Source of the DNA: Methanobrevibacter sp.
Lineage (GTDB): Archaea; Methanobacteriota; Methanobacteria; Methanobacteriales; Methanobacteriaceae
Assembly: GCA_017652345.1 (NCBI GenBank)
Contig: JAGCBE010000509.1
Coordinates: forward strand, 1 to 61,797
DNA length: 61,797 nucleotides
Direction: 5' to 3'
Position 1 is the first letter of the stretch. The number at the start of each line of letters is the position of its first letter. Below, piece after piece: positions 7,059-14,898 of this stretch. The notes beneath the pieces were generated by a model. The model had not been told where the DNA came from, did no database searches, and worked only from the letters and a program-made list of their open reading frames with translations. The position numbers and the translations under genes are program-made.

Positions 7059-7196
7059 TTAACGCTGAACTAAGAACACATACATTATTAAAATAGCCAA
7101 ACCAACATAATTAAACCACTTTGATATACGAACATTATCTACAAAAAGTGCTACAACAAAACAAAACAAGCATATAACATAGAAGATATATCTCAT
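7059..7196 (-). CDS. Small membrane protein (45 aa)
   Basis: MRYIFYVICLFCFVVALFVD forms one hydrophobic segment and WFNYVGLAILIMYVFLVQR another, with the short loop NVRISK between. The ATG overlaps the TGA of the kinase-HD gene (ATGA), which supports real translation. Function unknown. Confidence 0.6.
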   Translation of the reverse strand: MRYIFYVICLFCFVVALFVDNVRISKWFNYVGLAILIMYVFLVQR

Positions 7197-8275
7197 TCTT
7201 TTTCACCAATGCCTTTCATATAAGCACCACAATTTGGACAAAAGTTATAATTAATATATTCCTCAATACTCCATTTACAAACAGGGCATTCTGTCACTCC
7301 ACAATCACCATGAGTTTTCCATTCCGAAACTCTTCCACTTGCTTTATTGTCATATTCCATAAACTCAACAAGTTTATCAAATGTTTCTCTTCCCCAAAGC
7401 TTTTTATACCTTTCAATTGCTTTTTCAGATTTAATAATATCCCTGATATGCATATGCTGATTTACAAAGAAAATTACTTTAAGAAAAACATTCTCAAAAT
7501 TTTCATTGGGATACTTTTCAAAATCTATAATATGTGGATTACATGCTATGGTGTAAGCTGAATAATTTGCATGTTGATAATAATGACTATATCCATCTTC
7601 TCCCTTTGTTTCTGTCATCATTTTACCAATATCGTGCAACTTAGCAACTTCCATCATCAGCTTATCATGCTTTTTAAAATAGAATTCAGATAAAATAATA
7701 CTATGACCAAGTAAGCTATACTCGTGATATTTACTATTTTGGTCAAAGTATGCCATTCTATTGAAGACATCCTCTCTTTCTATGCAACTTCCATAGTTAT
7801 ATGTATACCTTTCAATAGAAGAAAATCCCTCAAAATACTGTGGATATTCAAACCTGCTTACAAACTTATTGATCACATATTGCCCAACTGTTCTTTCCCT
7901 GTTCTTATCAAAGTAAATACAATTGGAAATGCTTGTGCAACAAACAACGGCCTTCTTCTTGTAAGAAGGTTTTACATGATAAACTTTATTGATTATACTA
8001 TCAATAGAGTCAAAAGCTCTTTTTCTATCCTTATAGCAAATATTAGTTGCATCAAAAATGCAACTTTCTCCGTTTACAAGACTTTGTGCAATATCAATAT
8101 ATAGTGTTCCAAATACCAGATTATTATTTGTTTGGTCATTTTCATTCCCAAGAAGTTTCTTTCTATACTCATCAGAGGAAAAGATTTTAATATTGTTGTT
8201 TGTTTCTGAAATCCATTTAGCCATACGAGACTTACCGCTTCCTGGAATACCTACCATCATAATCAAGTCACTCAT
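7193..8275 (-). CDS. Polynucleotide kinase-like / HD domain fusion (360 aa)
   Basis: The N-terminal P-loop kinase has Walker A GIPGSGKS (residues 9-16), SSDEYR, FDATN, and the lid pattern NRERTVGQYVINKFVSRF with FEYP, as in 5'-polynucleotide kinases of RNA repair. A central HD domain follows (H191 in LGHSIIL, H214-D215 in KLHDIGKMM), likely a metal-dependent phosphohydrolase. A C-terminal zinc ribbon (CPVCKW, CPNCGAY) ends it. Kinase and HD together could heal 5'-OH and 3'-phosphate ends before sealing by the ligase at 5253-6590. Confidence 0.82.
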   Translation of the reverse strand: MSDLIMMVGIPGSGKSRMAKWISETNNNIKIFSSDEYRKKLLGNENDQTNNNLVFGTLYIDIAQSLVNGESCIFDATNICYKDRKRAFDSIDSIINKVYHVKPSYKKKAVVCCTSISNCIYFDKNRERTVGQYVINKFVSRFEYPQYFEGFSSIERYTYNYGSCIEREDVFNRMAYFDQNSKYHEYSLLGHSIILSEFYFKKHDKLMMEVAKLHDIGKMMTETKGEDGYSHYYQHANYSAYTIACNPHIIDFEKYPNENFENVFLKVIFFVNQHMHIRDIIKSEKAIERYKKLWGRETFDKLVEFMEYDNKASGRVSEWKTHGDCGVTECPVCKWSIEEYINYNFCPNCGAYMKGIGEKE

Positions 8276-8487
8276 GCTTGAAAATACTCCTTTTCTTCTT
8301 GTGCATCAATTTCTTTTAAAACATCTTCAATAATCTTTTTATCTCTATCTACCATATTCATGCACAATTTTTTCTTGTTATCAATTTTAAGCATCACATA
8401 CGGACAACATGAACAAACATTCTCACCCATACCACACAAGCCATAAGCAAGTAGAACTTTATTAAATATAGATGTTAGATATTTCAT
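8272..8487 (-). CDS. Small hypothetical protein (71 aa)
   Basis: The N-terminal half has a Cys cluster (GLCGMGENVCSCCPYVML) and the C-terminal half a charged helix (DRDKKIIEDVLKEIDAQEEKE). It overlaps the start of the kinase-HD gene by 4 nt and is likely coupled to it. No family recognised. Confidence 0.65.
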   Translation of the reverse strand: MKYLTSIFNKVLLAYGLCGMGENVCSCCPYVMLKIDNKKKLCMNMVDRDKKIIEDVLKEIDAQEEKEYFQA

Positions 8488-8499
8488 AAAATATTTCCC

Positions 8500-8697
8500 T
8501 CAAATCCAGAACTTGTATACAATTCTGCTATCTTCAAAGCATACTTTAAAACTTTCAAGACTTACATAGAGAAACTTAGAAGGAATCTTATAAATAGAAC
8601 CATTATATACTTCAATGTTGTTTTGATAAATCTTTACAACAGAAGATACAGCAAACAAATCAAGAAAATCATTAATATTCTTCATATCAGTATTCAT
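8500..8697 (-). CDS. Small hypothetical protein (65 aa)
   Basis: MNTDMKNINDFLDLFAVSSV then a beta-rich part (VVKIYQNNIEVYNGSIYKIP, LYVSLESFKVCFED). It looks like a small beta-barrel domain. Located mid-operon between other short unknowns, with an AGGAGG ribosome binding site before the ATG. Confidence 0.6.
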   Translation of the reverse strand: MNTDMKNINDFLDLFAVSSVVKIYQNNIEVYNGSIYKIPSKFLYVSLESFKVCFEDSRIVYKFWI

Positions 8698-8711
8698 AGC
8701 TACAATCCTCC

Positions 8712-8960
8712 TTATGCGCGATAAATTTTTCCATCAACTACATAGATAATAGTTTCCATACCATCGTAGCCCCAAATATCCCAATCAGTTGCCTCATCTG
8801 GAATAGATAAAACTTTAAGGCTTGAAGCATGAGTATTGACATATTCTACAAGCTCTTCATCGGTACGGTCAATATCGGCATATACACTAAGGCCACGCCT
8901 ATCAGCAATTTCTTTTGGAATACGAAATACGCCCCAAGTACGATTAACAACAATATCCAT
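8712..8960 (-). CDS. Conserved small phage protein (82 aa)
   Basis: WGVFRIPKEIADRRG, then DIDRTDEELVEYVNTHASSL, and WDIWGYDGMETIIYVVDGKI at the end. The pattern resembles uncharacterised small phage proteins; I cannot assign a function. It follows the Cys-rich gene at 8964 with a 3-nt gap in the same transcript. Confidence 0.65.
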   Translation of the reverse strand: MDIVVNRTWGVFRIPKEIADRRGLSVYADIDRTDEELVEYVNTHASSLKVLSIPDEATDWDIWGYDGMETIIYVVDGKIYRA

Positions 8961-8963
8961 AGC

Positions 8964-9398
8964 TCAATCCTCCTTAACTTCAAAGTTCATGTGAAGATAA
9001 ATATTATACATACAATGGTTACAAGCAGAACTTGAGGCCCCATCGTCACAAAGAGGAAACTCATTAACAGCATCACAATAGTCACATGGGTTAATTACAT
9101 TTTTATCAAGCATATCATTCCATGTAAAATTCTTTTTTACAGGTTCCATACAAAGCTTTTCTTTGATGTAGTCATTAAGGTCATTATAGAAACGAAAATT
9201 CCTAATATTGATGTGGTATTCTTTTTTCAAAAAACTATCAATACAAGGACCACAATCACAAGGACCACAATTACTACAATAATTTGGCTTAATAATAGGA
9301 CAAAAATAACCAATAGCATAAACAATTCTACCAATATCTTCGTATGACATTGTAAAAAGTTTATCGTGCAAACTACGAATATATTCAAGATTAGTCAT
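8964..9398 (-). CDS. Cys-rich hypothetical protein (144 aa)
   Basis: Start taken at MTNLEYIRSLHDKL because GGAGG lies about 7 nt upstream and the ATG overlaps the stop of the preceding frame (ATGA); the frame is open further upstream. Two Cys clusters are seen: CSNCGPCDCGPC in the middle and CDYCDAVNEFPLC...CNHCMYN near the end, likely zinc sites. The N terminus is helical. Function unknown. Confidence 0.68.
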   Translation of the reverse strand: MTNLEYIRSLHDKLFTMSYEDIGRIVYAIGYFCPIIKPNYCSNCGPCDCGPCIDSFLKKEYHINIRNFRFYNDLNDYIKEKLCMEPVKKNFTWNDMLDKNVINPCDYCDAVNEFPLCDDGASSSACNHCMYNIYLHMNFEVKED

Positions 9399-9654
9399 AC
9401 ATATACCTCCATAGCATCTCGCACACACAAGAACTTCTTTAAAATCTCGTTCCTGTCAATCAAATCCCCATGTCCTTTCAGCAGAGAGATAGAGGGAATG
9501 GAAAAATTTTTATATCATTGTCAGCCATCTCAATACATAAAGGAATATCGATGTCCATAATGGTGCATTTACCATTCTCATTAATAGCTACATAACTACT
9601 GCAAGAACAATAGCCATCTTCATTATTGTAGCATTTAAAACAATAACATCTCAT
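9395..9654 (-). pseudogene. Frameshifted small phage gene (Cys-rich + LIDR segment)
   Basis: One frame from the ATG at 9654 reads MRCYCFKCYNNEDGYCSCSS...DNDIKIFPFPLSLC and stops at 9478. The -1 frame continues without a stop as SIPSISLLKGHGDLIDRNEI..., ending in TGA at 9395 with an ATGA overlap into the next gene. 'GHG-LID' segments are familiar in small gut-phage proteins, so both halves look like one gene broken near the A/T homopolymers around 9500. This could be a real lesion, -1 recoding, or a sequence error. Confidence 0.55.
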
Positions 9655-9661
9655 AGTATAA

Positions 9662-9862
9662 TTAATTCCCCTTATACTTAAAAGACTTAAGCCACAACGG
9701 ACTTCCAACAATTTTAGGCTTAATATTACACTCATTAAAGAAATCTTGATTTTTCTTAATAAACTTTTCAGCAGACTTCGCTGTGAAGAACACTTCATTT
9801 AGAACAATATCACAGACATTATCATCATCTTGGAAAAGTTCAACTACATAGACTTTAATCAT
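9662..9862 (-). CDS. Small hypothetical protein (66 aa)
   Basis: MIKVYVVELFQDDDNVCDIV, then FFTAKSAEKFIKKNQDFFNE: a short beta-hairpin plus helix, similar in build to the other mini-proteins of this region. It precedes the frameshifted Cys-rich gene in the operon from promoter P5. Confidence 0.65.
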   Translation of the reverse strand: MIKVYVVELFQDDDNVCDIVLNEVFFTAKSAEKFIKKNQDFFNECNIKPKIVGSPLWLKSFKYKGN

Positions 9863-9867
9863 ATTTG

Positions 9868-10074
9868 TTACTCCAAAGTCAATGTTGCATCTACAACAAT
9901 TACAAAATCATCTCCAGAAATATGGGCAAGATGACCATTAGTTAGATTTACACAATTGCTGCTATCTGGTTCAGTTGTCCTCATATAAACATTTTCCCCG
10001 CCTGGAAACTTGAAAACAACACCAGGATTCAACTCACCAAAAATGGTATTATTGCTATTATCAATGATTTTCAT
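9868..10074 (-). CDS. Small hypothetical protein (68 aa)
   Basis: The chosen ATG (MKIIDNSNNTIFGELNPG) has GAGAGG about 9 nt upstream; the open frame extends to 10095. The protein is all beta by appearance (GVVFKFPGGENVYMRTTEPD, NGHLAHISGDDFVIVVDAT), a compact barrel-like fold. First gene of the operon from promoter P5. Confidence 0.68.
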   Translation of the reverse strand: MKIIDNSNNTIFGELNPGVVFKFPGGENVYMRTTEPDSSNCVNLTNGHLAHISGDDFVIVVDATLTLE

Positions 10075-10106
10075 ATTGTAATACCTCTCTTTCATTTTAT
10101 AATATT

Positions 10107-10134
10107 ATTATAGCATATAATTTTCATAATTCAA
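10107..10134 (-). promoter_or_regulatory. Promoter P5 (TTGAAT-N16-TATAAT)
   Basis: TTGAAT at 10134-10129, preceded by AATAG, and TATAAT at 10112-10107; spacer 16 nt. It heads the longest accessory operon, running through the RNA-repair genes to about 5021. Confidence 0.8.
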
Positions 10135-10151
10135 CTATTATAGAAAGATTT

Positions 10152-10358
10152 TCATAATGTAGTTACTTGCAATGCCCACATAATTATAGATAAAAAAATT
10201 AAAAGCAATCCAAGTAAATAGACAAAATGATAGACTATGCTATGTTTTCTATACCACTTTTCAAGCATTGTCTCATGCTTTATACTTCCAACATCAATAA
10301 AGCATAAAAATATTCCGATAACTATACAAACAGCATAATAGATTGTTATATACTTCAT
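10152..10358 (-). CDS. Small membrane protein (68 aa)
   Basis: Two hydrophobic segments (YAVCIVIGIFLCFIDVG and FVYLLGLLLIFLSIIMWAL) flank a basic loop (MLEKWYRKHS). No signal peptide cleavage site or catalytic motif is seen. It follows the SprT-like gene and ends just before promoter P5. Function unknown. Confidence 0.65.
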   Translation of the reverse strand: MKYITIYYAVCIVIGIFLCFIDVGSIKHETMLEKWYRKHSIVYHFVYLLGLLLIFLSIIMWALQVTTL

Positions 10359-10372
10359 AAAAATTTCCCCTA

Positions 10373-10870
10373 TTAGAAAATTACTTCAAGATGATTCCCA
10401 TTACATACGCCGCATCTATATAAGTTAGGTCTTTCAATAACACCACACATTCTATAGTGCTTATATTCATGACCACAATCTTTGCACTTAACCAAATGCT
10501 TCACTTTTCTTTCCTTAATGCTATTATTAGAAATTCCAAGACTCTCTTCACTGTTACATCTACTAATAGAGTATCCAATCTTATCACACATAGAAGCATA
10601 CTTCTTCCAAGTCTTACCATGATTCATACAACCAGGGCAAGTATGAATAAGCTCGTGGATAATAGTCTGCTTAAGTCCATATTCAGAGTTATTTTCATCA
10701 AGGAGAACAGAGCTAATCTGAATAATGAAACTGCCATCTCTCTTCAAAGAGCATTGACCCCATCTCTTTACTGCTCTACTATTAATAACAAATTCAGCTT
10801 GACGATAAGGAACACCAATGCTGTTAAGTTCAGTCATACACTGATTAGCAAAAGCATTAAGATTTCTCAT
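10373..10870 (-). CDS. SprT-like zinc metalloprotease (165 aa)
   Basis: The motif TIIHELIHTCPGCMNHGKTW contains HExxH followed by a downstream His (HGKTW), the SprT family zinc site. Earlier, RWGQCSLKRDGSFIIQIS is the typical strand before the active site. A C-terminal zinc ribbon (CKDCGHEYKHYR..CGVCNGNH) matches the SprT-like layout. Such proteins degrade DNA-bound or other proteins; a target here is unknown. First gene after promoter P6. Confidence 0.85.
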   Translation of the reverse strand: MRNLNAFANQCMTELNSIGVPYRQAEFVINSRAVKRWGQCSLKRDGSFIIQISSVLLDENNSEYGLKQTIIHELIHTCPGCMNHGKTWKKYASMCDKIGYSISRCNSEESLGISNNSIKERKVKHLVKCKDCGHEYKHYRMCGVIERPNLYRCGVCNGNHLEVIF

Positions 10871-10927
10871 AATTGTTCTCCTTATATAATTCTTTTAAAT
10901 TACCTCTTAAATAATTTTTACAATAAC

Positions 10928-10955
10928 ATTGTATCAAACTTTTCTAGAAATTCAA
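10928..10955 (-). promoter_or_regulatory. Promoter P6 (TTGAAT-N16-TACAAT)
   Basis: TTGAAT at 10955-10950, again preceded by AATAG, and the -10 variant TACAAT at 10933-10928; spacer 16 nt. It lies between a terminator and the SprT-like gene. Confidence 0.75.
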
Positions 10956-10961
10956 CTATTA

Positions 10962-11007
10962 TAGAAAGAAAAAATAAAAAAGACCTGCCGATTAAAGCAG
11001 GTCTTTT
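10962..11007 (-). terminator. Intrinsic terminator
   Basis: An 11-bp stem (11007-10997 with 10988-10978, core GACCTGC/GCAGGTC) with an 8-nt loop is followed on the minus strand by a long T-rich tract (10977-10962). It ends the nrd transcript just after the gene at 11012-11203. Confidence 0.9.
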
Positions 11008-11011
11008 AATC

Positions 11012-11203
11012 TTAAATAGCTTGGTACAAACCGCAGTAACAAAACCCTGGTTCATTTCGTGCAACTTGATCTTTAAATTCTTTGCACATGCATTTAGTGT
11101 CCTTATTTCTAACTAATTTACAAGGACAATAACCACCATTTTGTTTTAACTGTTTCTTAAAATTTTTTACAAATTCACTGTCTTGATTTATTTCAATTTT
11201 CAT
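11012..11203 (-). CDS. Ferredoxin:thioredoxin reductase-like protein (63 aa)
   Basis: Three CxC pairs, GGYCPCKLVRNKDTKCMCKEF and FCYCGLY, reproduce the cysteine pattern of the catalytic FTR beta chain domain, which binds a 4Fe-4S cluster and an active-site disulfide. At 63 residues it is a minimal version. It is the last gene after nrdD and nrdG, so it may pass electrons to the glutaredoxin or reductase (inference). Confidence 0.75.
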   Translation of the reverse strand: MKIEINQDSEFVKNFKKQLKQNGGYCPCKLVRNKDTKCMCKEFKDQVARNEPGFCYCGLYQAI

Positions 11204-11217
11204 TTTGTTTCTTTCTT

Positions 11218-11703
11218 CTAACTTATTCTTTTAGCATACTGGTTATTTGAAATAAGATATACACCAAGTACTTCATCATAGTGTTTTTCCTGATTTGGAA
11301 TATATCTTCCAAACTTTACTATGATGTTTTCAAACTGTTTTAACTTATTAGTATATTCAATAGATTCTTCTTCTGTATAACCAGTATATATTACAACATC
11401 ATCTAAACAATTATATTCTTTTCTTAATTTTTTTATAAAATAATATATTTCATCAAATTGCTCAAATGGCTCCAAACCAGCAAAAATTATAGCCTCTGTA
11501 ATGGGATTTGATAAATATTTTTTAATTATATCATCATCACTTACTTCAACTATTTTAGATTTTCTCCAATCATTATTTATACACACTTCTATTGGGAGGC
11601 CAGCCTCTATACAGCATTTACCGCTGCATTGAATACATCCAATATACATTGATGGGGCTTTGTAATCTTGAAATCGCTCAGTTTCAATTTTAATTACTCG
11701 CAT
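11218..11703 (-). CDS. nrdG: Anaerobic RNR activase, NrdG-like radical SAM (161 aa)
   Basis: CIQCSGKCCIEAGLPIEVC carries the cluster cysteines of the phage/Clostridial NrdG type. AIIFAGLEPFEQFDEIYYFI is the Gly-rich SAM-binding strand with following helix, and DDVVIYTGYTEEE matches the NrdG TGY motif. It installs the glycyl radical on NrdD. The start overlaps the NrdD stop by 10 nt, so the two are coupled. Confidence 0.88.
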   Translation of the reverse strand: MRVIKIETERFQDYKAPSMYIGCIQCSGKCCIEAGLPIEVCINNDWRKSKIVEVSDDDIIKKYLSNPITEAIIFAGLEPFEQFDEIYYFIKKLRKEYNCLDDVVIYTGYTEEESIEYTNKLKQFENIIVKFGRYIPNQEKHYDEVLGVYLISNNQYAKRIS

Positions 11704-13451
11704 AGCTGATTTCTATCCTTAAATTCAGCAAATTTTCCTGGATTAAAATTATCAACACATCTCAAATACCCAGTAATTCTTTGATACATCTTTAATTTTT
11801 GCTTACAATATGGACACTTATCTACATGCTCTTTTATATATCCGTGTTCATCACAGTATCTTGAAATAGGGGAAAGACTCATATAAGGAACCCTGTACTT
11901 TGAAAACATTTCTTTCACAATTTTCTTTGCATGTTCTCCAGGAATAGCTCCCTCAAGCCAGCAATGAATTACTGTTCCACCAGTAAACTGTGTTTGCAAA
12001 TCGTCTTGATGGGCAAATGTACTATCAATATCTTTTACTAAACTAACAGGAATATGACAACTATTTGTATAGTAAACATTTTTACCGGAACCCTGAGTAA
12101 TAATATCTGAATAATATTTTTTATCATTTAATGCAAATCTATAACAAGTAGATTCAGCAGGAGTAGCTTCATAATTATATAAATTACCAGTTTCTTCTTG
12201 GAATACTAGAAGTTTATTTCTAATGTACTCTCCAACATCATGACAGAATTTATGAGCTTCGTCATCTAAAATGTTCTTGCCCATAAAATTCTCACACATT
12301 TCATTCATACCAACAATACCAATTGTTGAGAAATGATTCCTTAAAGTACCAACATATTCCATATAAGCAGGAATAAAATTAGTATCTATAACATTTTCCT
12401 GTAGCCACTTTCTCTTTATCTCAAGACTATCTTTAGCAAGGATTAAGTAATAATCAAGAACTTCATAGAATTTATTAATGTTACCTTTTGTTTCATAAGC
12501 AATTCTTGGAAGGTTAAGCGTTACAACACCAATAGAACCTGTTGAGTCACCAGCACCAAAAAGTCCACCATTTCTATGTCTAAGCTCACTGAGGTCTAAA
12601 CGGAGCCGACAGCACATTGATCTGACATCACTAATATCAAGATCACTATTCACAAAATTAGCAAAATATGGAGTACCATATTTACCAGCCATTTCCCAAA
12701 GCAGCTTATTATTTGGATTATCCCAATCAAATCTACTATGAATATTATATGTAGGAATAGGATAGGCGAATAATTTACCATTAGAATCCCCATCAAGCAT
12801 AACTTCAAAAAATACTTTATTAAGCATATCAATTTCCTGCTGACAAGAACCGTAGGTGAAGCTAACAAGCTCGCCACCTACAACACAATACTCATTGAGC
12901 ATATCTTCTGGTGGGGTTAAATCAAAAGTTAAATTGAAAAAAGCTGGTTCTGCACCTGCCCTACTATTTGAATTAACACTAAAAATGAAGTTCTGCATCG
13001 ACTGCTTTACTTCTTCGTATGATAAATTATCCTTTTTAATAAATGGAGCAAGTAATGTATCAAAACCATTAAATGCTACAGCCCCCATAATCTCATTTTG
13101 AAAAACTGTCACGAGATTTGCACACTGATTTAGCACAGAATCAAAATGCTTAGCTGGTGCTGAAGAAGGAATATTCGGAACTCCCTTAACACCTTTATAA
13201 AGAATATCTTTTAAAGAATAACCACAACAATAAATTGTTAAACCACCTAAATCATGAATATGTAAATGACCATCTACATATGCTTGTGCTATTTCTTCTG
13301 GATAAACTTCTCTTAGCCAATAATCCTTACTAACTTCTGCACCTATATACTTATTTAGTCCACCATAACAATAAGGTGCATTTGAATTCTCCTTTACTCT
13401 CCAATCTGACTTTTTTAAATATGACTCAACAATTGCCTTACTACTCTTCAT
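11694..13451 (-). CDS. nrdD: Anaerobic ribonucleoside-triphosphate reductase NrdD (585 aa)
   Basis: Class III reductase making dNTPs without oxygen. Diagnostic segments: HIHDLGGLTIYCCGYSL, SVNSNSRAGAEPAFFNLTFD, RHRNGGLFGAGDSTGSIGVV and the C-terminal glycyl-radical loop QRITGYLR. The usual four-Cys zinc site is partly altered (YCDEHG then CPYC). There is no ATP-cone, so it is shorter than the bacterial enzyme. ATG at 13451 chosen over a GTG 12 nt upstream because of the ribosome binding site spacing. Confidence 0.93.
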   Translation of the reverse strand: MKSSKAIVESYLKKSDWRVKENSNAPYCYGGLNKYIGAEVSKDYWLREVYPEEIAQAYVDGHLHIHDLGGLTIYCCGYSLKDILYKGVKGVPNIPSSAPAKHFDSVLNQCANLVTVFQNEIMGAVAFNGFDTLLAPFIKKDNLSYEEVKQSMQNFIFSVNSNSRAGAEPAFFNLTFDLTPPEDMLNEYCVVGGELVSFTYGSCQQEIDMLNKVFFEVMLDGDSNGKLFAYPIPTYNIHSRFDWDNPNNKLLWEMAGKYGTPYFANFVNSDLDISDVRSMCCRLRLDLSELRHRNGGLFGAGDSTGSIGVVTLNLPRIAYETKGNINKFYEVLDYYLILAKDSLEIKRKWLQENVIDTNFIPAYMEYVGTLRNHFSTIGIVGMNEMCENFMGKNILDDEAHKFCHDVGEYIRNKLLVFQEETGNLYNYEATPAESTCYRFALNDKKYYSDIITQGSGKNVYYTNSCHIPVSLVKDIDSTFAHQDDLQTQFTGGTVIHCWLEGAIPGEHAKKIVKEMFSKYRVPYMSLSPISRYCDEHGYIKEHVDKCPYCKQKLKMYQRITGYLRCVDNFNPGKFAEFKDRNQLCE

Positions 13452-13468
13452 CCTGACTTCCACCCTAA

Positions 13469-13669
13469 TTAAATTTTACTTAACCATTCTAAAGCTTCAT
13501 TATAATTCAGCAGTTTTTCCCCATTAAACAATTGTGGGGCAGAAATAATATCAAGCTTCTCCATCTCATCAACATCATCAACTATTTTAAAATCAATACC
13601 TTTTTGCTTAAGCTTGTCCTTTAAAATATTACAGTGAGGACATCCTATAGTATATAAAATAATTTCCAT
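13469..13669 (-). CDS. Glutaredoxin/NrdH-like protein (66 aa)
   Basis: MEIILYTIGCPHCNILKDKL has the redox CPHC motif after the first beta strand; ISAPQLF gives the cis-Pro region and LLNYNEALEWL the last helix. It is likely the thiol donor for the reductase, whose gene follows 17 nt later. Confidence 0.85.
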   Translation of the reverse strand: MEIILYTIGCPHCNILKDKLKQKGIDFKIVDDVDEMEKLDIISAPQLFNGEKLLNYNEALEWLSKI

Positions 13670-13727
13670 CCAACATTTAACCTTTCAATATATAATAAAA
13701 TAGGAGACACTTATAAAATGTCCCCTA

Positions 13728-13937
13728 TCACTTTTCAGTAAAGAGCATAGAAGACTGGTCGCCTTTATATAGCATTCTACCAACACGGTCTTTAGTAACA
13801 TCTAAATGACTATCATATTTACCTAAATATCTATTAGCTCTATCTCTTACTTCCTTATCTCCGTTTGGTAAAGTGTCTATATACCCAATTACTCTCATAT
13901 CATATGCTCTTATCGTTTTTCTGCCTACATTAGCCAT
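13728..13937 (-). CDS. Hypothetical protein (69 aa)
   Basis: Basic N terminus (MANVGRKTIRAYDMRVIGYI), then PNGDKEVRDRANRYLGKYDS. No motif recognised. It shares one nucleotide with the preceding gene's stop region (13937). Its location between the SSB-like and glutaredoxin genes gives no clear function. Confidence 0.6.
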   Translation of the reverse strand: MANVGRKTIRAYDMRVIGYIDTLPNGDKEVRDRANRYLGKYDSHLDVTKDRVGRMLYKGDQSSMLFTEK

Positions 13938-14293
13938 TACACAAAATCTGCTAAGTTTAAAAAGTATTTCTTAGCTTCCTCCACATCAATTTCTTGTGCT
14001 TGTGTTATCTTTCTACGACCATCATTTAAAAAATTATCAATTATTTTAGATATATTATTTTCTGAATACTCTATTCGTTTATACGACCAATTACAGGACT
14101 TCAATAATTCGTTAAGCTCCAAATTTATTGGGCCTACTTCAAACACCTCTGTCCACCCTAACTCAGTTTTTATTATTAAACACCAAAACTGACCTAAATC
14201 ATTATTAGCCTCGATAGCACAGTTGCCTATATCTTCTATATTTATAGATGATTCTACTACAACCCTTGCTAAATATTCAAATTCTCTGTTCAT
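13937..14293 (-). CDS. Hypothetical protein (118 aa)
   Basis: A small alpha/beta domain with CLIIKTELGWTEVFEVGPIN in the centre and a helix-rich C terminus (ISKIIDNFLNDGRRKITQAQ, VEEAKKYFLNLADF). Starts at the last base of the SSB-like gene's stop. Unrecognised family. Confidence 0.65.
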   Translation of the reverse strand: MNREFEYLARVVVESSINIEDIGNCAIEANNDLGQFWCLIIKTELGWTEVFEVGPINLELNELLKSCNWSYKRIEYSENNISKIIDNFLNDGRRKITQAQEIDVEEAKKYFLNLADFV

Positions 14294-14898
14294 TACTCAC
14301 TAATTATATCTATAGAATCAACATAGACCTCATGGGCTACTTTAATGTCAAATTCATTTTCAGCATAGAATTTCTTGTATTCTCTACTTTGAAGCTTTCC
14401 ATGTATTTTAATCTTGTCATTGACTTTCATATTTCTAATCTGCTTTGCAAGCTTTCCCCATGCAATACATGGTAAATAGCTGTTAAGCTTTTGTCCATTG
14501 TCACCGAACTCAAGATTATTAGCTAAAATAAAGTGAACATTAGATTTACCATTTTTTAATACTCTAATATCGTCAAGCTTACAGATTCTTCCATCTGCTT
14601 CAAATTCATTATTATTTGTAGGCTCATTATCAGGTCTATCAAAATAAGTAAAAACATAAATATCAACCTTATTTTTACCATTATCCATTTGCTGAGAATA
14701 TGATCTAACATTTCCAATTAAATCAATCTCTTGATTTTCTCTATAGAAATTAGAAAATTTTTTAAATCTTATATTAATAACATCTTCAACGCCATTCTCA
14801 CGGGGAACAATCAAATTAGCTTTGTCATACTCTATTCCATTTATTACATGAGAAGGTTTAATATCTCTTATAAATCCTTTTAACTTTATCTCATTCAT
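14293..14898 (-). CDS. SSB-like protein with two OB folds (201 aa)
   Basis: The C-terminal half reads GRICKLDDIRVLKNGKSNVH, then LPCIAWGKLAKQIRNMKVND and IHGKLQSREY, the order of strands found in bacterial SSB/PriB-type OB folds (LPC-AWG, GD-I-I-G-LQSREY). The N-terminal half (INLRFKKF-like strand, LIGNVRSYSQQ) looks like a second, diverged OB fold. It lacks the acidic SSB tail. It probably binds single-stranded DNA, separate from the gp32-like protein at 43515. Confidence 0.75.
   Translation of the reverse strand: MNEIKLKGFIRDIKPSHVINGIEYDKANLIVPRENGVEDVINIRFKKFSNFYRENQEIDLIGNVRSYSQQMDNGKNKVDIYVFTYFDRPDNEPTNNNEFEADGRICKLDDIRVLKNGKSNVHFILANNLEFGDNGQKLNSYLPCIAWGKLAKQIRNMKVNDKIKIHGKLQSREYKKFYAENEFDIKVAHEVYVDSIDIISE

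Noticed and set aside
10457..11116. Plus-strand open frame of 219 codons spanning the SprT-like gene, promoter P6 and terminator
   Set aside because: It crosses regulatory sites used by the minus-strand genes and has no protein-like motif; a product of low stop density in AT-rich DNA.
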